In this document: positions 21,882 through 27,283 of the stretch, in pieces
Numbering within the stretch: position 1 is the first letter of the stretch
How the letters are laid out: each line of letters opens with the position of its first letter
Virus record (IMG/VR): IMGVR_UViG_3300050821_002311
Coordinates: 1 to 27,283 of that record
Direction: 5' to 3' (one strand)
DNA length: 27,283 nucleotides
DNA from: a virus
Notes under the pieces: generated by a model
What the model saw: the letters and a program-made list of their open reading frames with translations, nothing else
Databases searched by the model: none
What the model was told of the DNA's origin: nothing
Program-made: the position numbers and the translations under genes

Positions 21882-22636
21882 TGCCTCCGACGCTTCCGAA
21901 TTTGTATTGCAGTCCCCAAGATGTCTATGAATTCATCGGCATCGACGCGGCCCAGCTACGTCTTGACGATTCCAACGTAGCGAGCGGTCAGATTGTTTCG
22001 ACAACGGGAGCGGCATCTATTGGAGCGATTACGCTGGCGGTCAATGCTCTGCAATACGCTCTGCTTGCGGGTACTAATCTTGTGTTTCAACTTGCAGGCA
22101 TGACCTCGCCTGTTGAAGCGACACTATCCGCCGTGGCCGCAGTAGGAGCGACTTCGCTTTCGGTGGTTGCTCTCGGAACGGCGATACCGAGCGGGGCACA
22201 AGCGACGGATAACGGCGTCAACGTGTGGCTTGCTGGCTTGCTTGTGAAGTCTTGCACGTATGCGACGGATCGGATCAAGAGCTATTGCTGCAACCGATAC
22301 AACGATTCGGATTTGGTCAACTCATGGATGGTGAATCAGTGGGCCTGCACGATTGCGGCCCGATGGTTAGGCAAGAGACGCTATCAGCTTGCTCCGAAGG
22401 GAATCGACGAGGACTACAAGGAAGTGATGACAGAGTTAAAAGCGGTTCAATGCTCGCAGCTCAACATCGCGGATATCGGCACGCGGACGAGCGGCTGGCC
22501 GTTCATGTCGAATATCTCGCTCGATGATTGTGCGACGTATCGGAAGGCCGTAGTTGAGCCTGTTATCAGTGAGCCTACGGTTACTCAATATCCCCAATCG
22601 ATAGATTGGGGCAGTTACTTTTGCTTGGAGTGGTAA
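21881..22636 (+). CDS. head-tail connector (gp6/DUF1320-like) with inserted beta domain
   Basis: The beginning (LYCSPQDVYEFIGIDAAQL) and residues ~125-185 (TYATDRIKSYCCNRYNDSD … NQWACTIAARWLGKRR) match small head-completion adaptors that dock on the portal. Between them, residues ~34-110 form a separate beta segment (STTGAASIGAITLAVNALQ … AVGATSLSVVAL), an Ala/Gly/Thr motif common in phage surface domains. At 251 aa it is well above the usual ~140-190. It is the first structural gene after the homing element. Confidence 0.65.
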   Translation: MPPTLPNLYCSPQDVYEFIGIDAAQLRLDDSNVASGQIVSTTGAASIGAITLAVNALQYALLAGTNLVFQLAGMTSPVEATLSAVAAVGATSLSVVALGTAIPSGAQATDNGVNVWLAGLLVKSCTYATDRIKSYCCNRYNDSDLVNSWMVNQWACTIAARWLGKRRYQLAPKGIDEDYKEVMTELKAVQCSQLNIADIGTRTSGWPFMSNISLDDCATYRKAVVEPVISEPTVTQYPQSIDWGSYFCLEW

Positions 22637-22639
22637 ACG

Positions 22640-23341
22640 ATGTCTGTTCAAACAAGACAAGTCCTTTCGGTAGTCGGTCAGAGTTTGCCTATTTATTGCG
22701 TCGGGCAAACGACGGTCGGTATCCGGATAGCCGGTACATTCGTCGGGACGGCGGTATTTGAAGCCAGCACAGATGGGATCAACTTCATACCCGTCGCGGT
22801 CACGCCGTTCCCTTCTGGGACGAATGTTCTTTCGGCGACCGCTGGCGGCAACTGGTTTTTCAATGTCCAGAACTACCAAGTATTCCGCGTGCGTCCTACC
22901 GTGGTCACAAGCGGCAGTATGCAAATCTACCTCGCGGCGGCAACCGATGCGAGCTACCAGGACGCCTACCTTACTCCTGGAACGCTAAATGCAACCGCTC
23001 TGGCTGCGAATGCGACGGCCTCGATTGCTCCCACAGCTCAGGCAAACCGTGCCTTGAATCTTCAAGCCCTGACGATTACCGTCAACGGTCAACCGGCGTG
23101 GCTTACATCCCCGAACGTGCAGATTTTTGACGGCACGAATACCGGAACGCTCTTGGCTCAGTTCGATTTGCCTCTCAGTGGATCGGCTGGCATCATTTAC
23201 AACGTACCTCTCCCACCGCCTACGCTTGGCAACCCGCAAGGCGGCTATACGAGTACACCGGGCAATACCTTGACGGTGCAAGTCGCGGCGGCTGGGGCTG
23301 GGAAAAACTGTATCGTCAACGGCACTTACACCGCTGCGTAG
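22640..23341 (+). CDS. beta-sandwich virion protein, 233 aa
   Basis: Residues ~10-115 form a beta sandwich with the signature of a common phage surface domain: VGIRIAGTFVGTAVFEASTD, then GINFIPVAV, then YQVFRVRPTVVTSGSMQIYL. A second domain (~135-233) begins NRALNLQALTITVNG and is also beta. No charge clusters or helices are present. It may be a decoration or tail protein. A terminator follows at 23366. Its fold is shared with, but not closely similar to, the 23411 product. Confidence 0.6.
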   Translation: MSVQTRQVLSVVGQSLPIYCVGQTTVGIRIAGTFVGTAVFEASTDGINFIPVAVTPFPSGTNVLSATAGGNWFFNVQNYQVFRVRPTVVTSGSMQIYLAAATDASYQDAYLTPGTLNATALAANATASIAPTAQANRALNLQALTITVNGQPAWLTSPNVQIFDGTNTGTLLAQFDLPLSGSAGIIYNVPLPPPTLGNPQGGYTSTPGNTLTVQVAAAGAGKNCIVNGTYTAA

Positions 23342-23365
23342 TCCGTGTCGCTGTTCGTCGCAAGT

Positions 23366-23399
23366 GCCCAGACGACCTACCCGTCTGGGCATTTATTTT
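23366..23399 (+). terminator. intrinsic terminator after the 22640 gene
   Basis: GCCCAGACG (23366-23374) pairs perfectly with CGTCTGGGC (23382-23390) around a 7-base loop, followed by ATTTATTTT. This would limit readthrough into the following genes and make the 22640 product more abundant. Confidence 0.8.
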
Positions 23400-23410
23400 G
23401 AGAGGGTCTT

Positions 23411-23908
23411 ATGGGTGCGACTTACGCTAGTACGACGCCGATTGCGACCGTGGACGGCATTCCATATGCCAAGGCTGCGGTCTTGCCTGCCGGTCCTACG
23501 GGCGAAGCGGATATCTTCAACGGCGTTCAGGGCGATCCTATCCCGATCGCCTGGGAAGCGGTTATCACGGCGTTTGTCAAGCTCACGTATACTGGCTCGC
23601 CTTCTGGAAACACGGCTACCTATGTTGTCATGCAGACCTCTTACGACGGCGGCACGACATGGGTAGATGTGGCGTGGTTCAAAGACACGAATACGAGCGG
23701 GACGAATCTTTACGTCATGAGCGGCGGGATTATCGCGAATAGCTCGATTAACAATACGCGGGCACTCGGAACGTCACCGGCGACTAACGGTAGCAACGCG
23801 ATTCCTCTTGGTGGAGTTGTGCGGTTTGTCGGGCAAACGACGCTTACGGGCGGCAGCAGTCCTACGGCAGTCGTTAGCCTCTGGTACAAGCTCCAGGGAC
23901 TTCGTTAA
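23411..23908 (+). CDS. beta-rich virion protein, 165 aa
   Basis: GAGAGGG precedes the ATG. The protein is Thr/Ser/Gly-rich; residues ~45-100 (VITAFVKLTYTGSPSG … YVVMQTSYDGGTTWVDVAWF) show the DGGTTW motif of beta-sandwich virion domains, and the end (AVVSLWYKLQG) is a closing strand. Together with the 22640 gene it forms a pair of sandwich proteins between connector genes. The TAATG junction couples it to the next gene. Exact role unknown. Confidence 0.6.
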   Translation: MGATYASTTPIATVDGIPYAKAAVLPAGPTGEADIFNGVQGDPIPIAWEAVITAFVKLTYTGSPSGNTATYVVMQTSYDGGTTWVDVAWFKDTNTSGTNLYVMSGGIIANSSINNTRALGTSPATNGSNAIPLGGVVRFVGQTTLTGGSSPTAVVSLWYKLQGLR

Positions 23909-24684
23909 TGGACGTGCATGTCAAAGGCAAGCGAAGTGAAATCTTGGCACTGGTCAAGAAGCTGCCTGCGATATGCCAAGGGAACGGAGAAGCGAAACAG
24001 GCACAGCAAGCATTGCTCATAAGACTTGGGCAGACGCTGCTTTTCAAAATCAAGGAAGCATTCGTTGTAAAGTCACGTGGAGGAACGGACGATTGCGGAT
24101 TGAAATGGCCTCCCCTGAAGAAATCGACCGTGGCGTATGGAAGGCGGCATCCTGGCGTTCTCTATCCAGGTTCAAAGCGTGCTCCATTCGCTCCGTCATG
24201 GATGCTGACCGAACCGCAGAGAAAAAGATGGTGGGCTATCTATCGTGAATTGCAGGGAGCAAAACCATCCGGGGCCGCTTATCACGCGAAAGCAAACCAG
24301 GGGAATGATTATGCGGCGGCAAGAGCATGGATAATCCTTAAATCAGAGGGGGCGAAAACTCTGATGAGCGAATATGGGGATACGCAAGTTGATATCCTTC
24401 GCTCGACTGGACTTTTATTGACTGCATTATCTCCTGGGGTAGCGGCAGAAGGCCAATTGCCTCCGAGGATTGAAGGGCAGGTATTCAGGCCCGGAAAGAA
24501 CGAAGTGATAGTCGGCACGAATCTTTACCGTGGGATCGTGGCACATGAAGGACGCGGACACAATCCGCAGCGGAGACTTTGGGCGACTCCTGACAAGTGG
24601 CCGTCAACGTGGTGGGGTGACTTGCTCGATCAGGCCAAGCAAGGAATTGTCGAGATAACTCTTTTTATGTTATGGCGGCGATGA
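23908..24684 (+). CDS. phage virion morphogenesis protein (gpG-like)
   Basis: A 258-aa protein like the Mu gpG/virion morphogenesis family that completes the head-tail joint. N-terminal helices contain ALLIRLGQTLLFKIKEAF. GLKWPPLKKSTVAYG (about 64-78) matches the usual W-x-P-L segment. The later VDILRSTGLLLTALSPG, VIVGTNLYRGIVAHEGRG and NPQRRLW fit the family's conserved C-terminal strand and RRL motif. A ~70-residue inserted segment (about 80-150) makes it longer than typical. The ATGA overlap with the phosphatase gene is clear. Confidence 0.65.
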   Translation: MDVHVKGKRSEILALVKKLPAICQGNGEAKQAQQALLIRLGQTLLFKIKEAFVVKSRGGTDDCGLKWPPLKKSTVAYGRRHPGVLYPGSKRAPFAPSWMLTEPQRKRWWAIYRELQGAKPSGAAYHAKANQGNDYAAARAWIILKSEGAKTLMSEYGDTQVDILRSTGLLLTALSPGVAAEGQLPPRIEGQVFRPGKNEVIVGTNLYRGIVAHEGRGHNPQRRLWATPDKWPSTWWGDLLDQAKQGIVEITLFMLWRR

Positions 24685-25253
24685 TTATTTACCTGTGTCG
24701 CCATGGCCATCGTGATCCAGGAAGTGACGACTTGGCAAGTCCCGTCAAGTTATCTTATCGCGGTCAAGAGCAAGCGGCATCATTGAGCAGTTTTATTTTT
24801 GAGGTGAAGCCGCAGATACTTTTGAGCAGCCCGAAATATCGTTGCGTGCAGACGGCATTGCCAACGTCAAAAAAGACGGGTTTGCCGATAAATGTCTGGC
24901 CGCTTTTGTGTGAACATGATTCCTACGGGCCGATAAATTACAGTGAAGCGGCTATCATAGACCTGGGGGCGTTTGTTGAGAGACGGCGAAAATTGCCGGA
25001 TACGCCAGAGCGCGAGCAATTAGATTTCGCTTACAAGCGAGCGATGGAAGCATTGATGCAAATGCGGGCTTTGAATCTGGACAGGATAGTGGCATTTGCT
25101 CATGATTGCTTTAACTCTGTTTTCATCTGGGCGTGGCGTAATCTTGGATGCTTGCAAGAAAAGGATCGGTACTATCAGAACGAATGTTGTGTCAACGTCC
25201 TCGAAGATGGCAAAGAACCGCAGATAAACATGACGGCAATAAAGGGCTTTTGA
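24681..25253 (+). CDS. histidine phosphatase (phosphoglycerate mutase-like)
   Basis: ATG 24681 makes an ATGA overlap with the preceding stop; ATG 24672 would add three residues. The product (190 aa) starts MIIYLCRHGHRD, with the RHG catalytic motif at 7-9 (phospho-acceptor H8). R54 in LSSPKYRCVQTA, E78 in CEHDS and H141 in FAHDC complete the active-site set of the histidine phosphatase superfamily. It probably dephosphorylates a small molecule, nucleotide or protein; the substrate is unknown. All catalytic residues are present, so it should be active. It is an unusual metabolic enzyme in a connector/tail operon. Confidence 0.85.
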   Translation: MIIYLCRHGHRDPGSDDLASPVKLSYRGQEQAASLSSFIFEVKPQILLSSPKYRCVQTALPTSKKTGLPINVWPLLCEHDSYGPINYSEAAIIDLGAFVERRRKLPDTPEREQLDFAYKRAMEALMQMRALNLDRIVAFAHDCFNSVFIWAWRNLGCLQEKDRYYQNECCVNVLEDGKEPQINMTAIKGF

Positions 25254-25254
25254 T

Positions 25255-25668
25255 ATGAACGCAGAACACGTAATCGAACCGAAGAATCAGGCTAATGGCG
25301 TAGTCCGGATGCCACGACGCGGGATGGTGCAATTCGCTTTCGGCGACGATGCTCCTTTCACTTTCGACGCAATCGAAGTGTGGGATGCCTTTGTTGTTTT
25401 CGACACGAGCAACCGCAATGAAAAAGGCGAAGTGCCTACCGATCAACTCGTCGGCTATGGCCTCGCTCTACGTTCTTTCGTGCAAAACACGGTCACGGAT
25501 GCTGGCAAGGCGTGTGGCGTTAATCCGCCGCAACTGACGAACGCCGAGGCCCGCATCTTTATCGGCCATTTGCGGGAGGAGGTGGAGAAGCTCCGAAGTT
25601 TTTTCGCACCGAAATCGGCAGAACAGCCATTATCGCCGCCGAGACAGGATATCAAGTTCGAGATGTAA
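25255..25668 (+). CDS. short product of a -1 frameshift gene (possible tail assembly chaperone)
   Basis: The zero-frame product is 137 aa (MNAEHVIEPKNQANGVVRMP … FTFDAIEVWDAFVVFDTS … AEARIFIGHLREEVEKLRSF). After residue 117 it ends in a low-value tail (APKSAEQPLSPPRQDIKFEM). The slippery site lies at the end of the conserved-looking part, so most ribosomes should yield this form and some the 211-aa fusion. Many tail assembly chaperones (lambda G/GT) work this way. No sequence match to gpG was recognised, and the tail terminator follows rather than precedes it, so the family call is tentative. Confidence 0.6.
   Translation: MNAEHVIEPKNQANGVVRMPRRGMVQFAFGDDAPFTFDAIEVWDAFVVFDTSNRNEKGEVPTDQLVGYGLALRSFVQNTVTDAGKACGVNPPQLTNAEARIFIGHLREEVEKLRSFFAPKSAEQPLSPPRQDIKFEM
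25599..25605 (+). promoter_or_regulatory. candidate -1 ribosomal frameshift site T TTT TTC
   Basis: In the reading frame of the 25255 gene the codons are AGT TTT TTC, which gives the canonical X XXY YYZ heptamer T TTT TTC. Slipping back one base continues at CGC 25605 into a frame open until 25889. A weak CGGC…GCCG stem downstream may help. Confidence 0.65.
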
Positions 25669-25889
25669 AAAAACTCATCGGCGATGGAGCGTTCGCGGAA
25701 ATGGTCATGATGGATTCGGTTAGCGTAGTTCGTGCATTCCGTATGCTCCATGACCCTGATTACGTTGGTGGAATGAACACGGAAAACTATCTGGAACTGT
25801 GCAAGGCGGCGGGGTACTCGGAAGAATCGAGTCAGAAAGCAGCCTCCGAATGGGCGGTCAAGCGGCTACGCAAGGGTTTGGACGTATGA
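25605..25889 (+). CDS. -1 frame extension of the 25255 gene
   Basis: Read after the slip, this adds 94 residues: RTEIGRTAIIAAETGYQVRD … FRMLHDPDYVGGMNTENYLE … AASEWAVKRLRKGLDV. The sequence is helical and clearly protein-like from the first codon. The first ATG in this frame is not until 25701, 32 codons in, so ordinary initiation would lose a coding-quality segment. The fusion protein is 211 aa. The stop overlaps the next ATG. A T6 indel error in the sequence would give the same picture. Confidence 0.6.
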   Translation, partial: RTEIGRTAIIAAETGYQVRDVKKLIGDGAFAEMVMMDSVSVVRAFRMLHDPDYVGGMNTENYLELCKAAGYSEESSQKAASEWAVKRLRKGLDV

Positions 25890-26197
25890 GCCTGGCATCG
25901 TTTGACGGACTGGATAACCGCCGCGAAGTTATGATCTTGTTCCAGCGGTTAGGGAAGCATCTACCGGAAAAGCTAGCCGATGCGAAGCGAGCTAAGTTTC
26001 TGGCTAGTTTGATACCTCACAGCGTAGGGGCGTTAGCTCCCGCTCCTTTGATAGTCCCGCCCTGTGACGCCGTAGGAGCATACGGATTGTTCATCGCGAT
26101 CTGCAACGCTCTTGAGGTTCCGATAGACAAGGCCGCAAAGATGCTGGACGAAGAGGTGCGGAAAGATGATGGACGCGTTACTCTTCTCTGTCCGTGA
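25886..26197 (+). CDS. hypothetical protein, 103 aa
   Basis: ATG 25886 overlaps the preceding stop, favouring it over the in-frame ATG 25799. The sequence is MSLASFDGLDNRREVMILFQRLGK … EKLADAKRAKFLASLIPHSV … AYGLFIAICNALEVPIDKAAKML, largely helical with one Pro/Ala-rich loop. It may be a small assembly factor; no family recognised. It overlaps the next gene by 32 bases. Confidence 0.55.
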   Translation: MSLASFDGLDNRREVMILFQRLGKHLPEKLADAKRAKFLASLIPHSVGALAPAPLIVPPCDAVGAYGLFIAICNALEVPIDKAAKMLDEEVRKDDGRVTLLCP

Positions 26198-26762
26198 CGG
26201 ACTAAGGGCGGCAGGGTTTGGTTATGGGGTTCCGGAGGTAGACATTCGAGACAACGGAATGCCTCCCCCACGATGCGGGAATTTCTTTGTAGCCGTGCAT
26301 CCGGGATCGACACGCAACGGAGCGATGAACAACCTTGACGAGTATTTCGATTTCAAGCTGACACTGACCCAGAGAGTTTCGGTGCCCTTAGACAGAATCG
26401 GAGACACGGCTTTAGCGAGCAAACTTGCGAGACAGAGCGGCAAAGGCAATCCGTCTTTCAATGCTCGCCTTGAACAGTTACGAGCCTGGGGGTCGATGAA
26501 TTGGGAGAGGACGGTTTTAACTGGCCGCACGCCGAATAGTGCGAATGACAACATCGCGGCATGGGCACCGGTAGGAACGACGCAGGTTTATGGATTCGTT
26601 GAGCCAGCTCATTACACCGGAGCGGAGTTTCCAAGATTAGTCGGCGGCGATTGGTTCACGGCGGATGCAAGTGCGGATGACGTTGGCTTGAAAGCGGAGT
26701 TGAGTTTCGCGAATGCAAGACGCCTTCAACCGCAATTACTCGCAGTAGGTCCGTTTATCTGA
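26166..26762 (+). CDS. probable tail terminator/tail completion protein
   Basis: ATG 26166 lies 7 bases after GAGGTG, so it is preferred to ATG 26169. The 198-aa protein has the order expected of tail terminators: an N-terminal helix (ALLFSVRDGLRAAG), a strand with PRCGNFFVAVHPG, YFDFKLTLTQRVSVP, and a late strand-rich part (GVP-like linker, YGFVEPAHYTGAEFPRLVGG). Tail terminators cap the tail tube at the head end and follow gpG-like proteins in gene order. The match is by layout only. Confidence 0.5.
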   Translation: MMDALLFSVRDGLRAAGFGYGVPEVDIRDNGMPPPRCGNFFVAVHPGSTRNGAMNNLDEYFDFKLTLTQRVSVPLDRIGDTALASKLARQSGKGNPSFNARLEQLRAWGSMNWERTVLTGRTPNSANDNIAAWAPVGTTQVYGFVEPAHYTGAEFPRLVGGDWFTADASADDVGLKAELSFANARRLQPQLLAVGPFI

Positions 26763-26959
26763 TGCAAGTGATAATCCTTGAGGATGGGACGGAGATTTGC
26801 CCGGTGCATTATTTCGTGAATGGCAGGATAGCTTGTACGCCAGGATTGAGAGAGTTTCACGCTTGCCACGGAAGGCCGTATCCGTGGCAGAGAACCGTGG
26901 AAAGAAAAGCCGTATCGTGTCCAGCGTGCAAAGAGACTGAGGCGTTCAAATGCAAGTAG
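26762..26959 (+). CDS. small zinc-binding phage protein, 65 aa
   Basis: ATG 26762 shares a base with the preceding TGA. It begins MQVIILEDGTEICPVHYFV, continues GRIACTPG and ends SCPACKETEAFKCK, with Cys at 13, 25, 35, 53, 56 and 64. The GRIAC…CPAC…T(P/E)E(Y/F) layout is a common small phage family that likely binds one zinc. It is a paralogue of the next gene. The role is unknown. Confidence 0.65.
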   Translation: MQVIILEDGTEICPVHYFVNGRIACTPGLREFHACHGRPYPWQRTVERKAVSCPACKETEAFKCK

Positions 26960-27267
26960 TGATGAAGTTATTGAAGGACGGAACAGGCCGTGTTTGCATT
27001 CATTGGTTTATCCGCGATCCGCAAGGGCCGATTGAAACACCGGGAAGGATTCATCCTACCTCTGTTGGTCCTATGTCTTTCGGTGGAGCGAGAGGACGCA
27101 TCGCGTGTCATCCGGAACAAAACACGGTCAGTCCGCAAACGAACGGCATCGAAACGCGGTTATGTATGCACACGGACGATGCGAGGGCGGCAACATGCCT
27201 GGAATGTTGTGCAACGCCTGAATACATCGCGAAGATGGAAGAACTCAAAGAGATTGTTTCTGTTTAG
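26950..27267 (+). CDS. small zinc-binding phage protein, paralogue of the previous one
   Basis: The 105-aa product shares the opening MQV…LxDGT…C…HWF, the middle GRIACHPE and the ending TDDARAATCLECCATPEY with the 26762 product, and is 40 residues longer. C16, C53, C72, C83 and C86 can form the same zinc site. A local tandem duplication followed by divergence is likely. Its start lies 10 bases inside the upstream gene. Confidence 0.65.
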   Translation: MQVVMKLLKDGTGRVCIHWFIRDPQGPIETPGRIHPTSVGPMSFGGARGRIACHPEQNTVSPQTNGIETRLCMHTDDARAATCLECCATPEYIAKMEELKEIVSV

Positions 27268-27277
27268 GGGATAGCCG

Positions 27278-27283
27278 ATGACT
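27278..27283 (+). CDS. start of a further gene cut by the window edge
   Basis: ATG ACT at 27278-27283 follows AGGGG by 7-8 bases and lies 10 bases after the previous stop. The spacing fits the operon style. Only two codons (MT) are visible. Confidence 0.4.

Overview
This window reads as part of the genome of a tailed double-stranded DNA phage (or an intact prophage-like segment). It is about 27 kb of densely packed genes, nearly all on the + strand. Many starts overlap the previous stop as ATGA, TGATG or TAATG. A large terminase subunit, a capsid protease/scaffold, a head decoration protein and a major capsid protein are recognisable. The order protease/scaffold, decoration, major capsid matches the lambda C-D-E head module, so a long-tailed (siphovirus-like) virion is likely. 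The host cannot be read from the sequence. The Ser/Thr/Gly-rich beta proteins recall families I associate with planctomycete and environmental phages, but this is weak inference. No integrase, repressor/cro pair, tRNA or CRISPR array was seen.

Region 1 (1-4080) is an early or accessory block of about 15 small genes. It holds a PD-(D/E)XK-like endonuclease, several Cys/His-rich mini-proteins, a radical SAM enzyme with a Rossmann-like N-terminus, and a stand-alone LexA-type DNA-binding domain. It also contains what looks like a frameshifted gene (757-988) and a small duplicated gene fragment (410-508). Region 2 (4080-4683) is the only long gene-poor stretch. It carries large nested hairpins and an operator-like palindrome. 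Region 3 (4684-7050) is a second block of small zinc-binding proteins, ending in a beta-class DNA methyltransferase flanked by mini-ORFs.

Region 4 (7076-9251) is the packaging module: a GNAT acetyltransferase fused to a terminase-small-subunit-like domain, then TerL. Region 5 (9353-16958) should by lambda logic hold the portal gene. Instead it holds small proteins and three large beta-rich, adhesin-like proteins of 419, 601 and 807 aa. It ends at an attenuator-like terminator (16975-17019). No portal candidate exists anywhere in the window.

Region 6 (17034-20962) is the head module. Region 7 (20926-21822) is a minus-strand HNH homing endonuclease gene with its own promoter, sitting just after the major capsid gene. 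Region 8 (21881-27283) holds a head-tail connector with an inserted beta domain, two beta-sandwich virion proteins, a morphogenesis protein, a histidine phosphatase, a gene with a strong candidate -1 ribosomal frameshift site (T TTT TTC at 25599-25605), a tail-terminator-like protein and a tandem pair of zinc-binding paralogues. The tape measure and distal tail genes, and probably the portal, lie outside the window.
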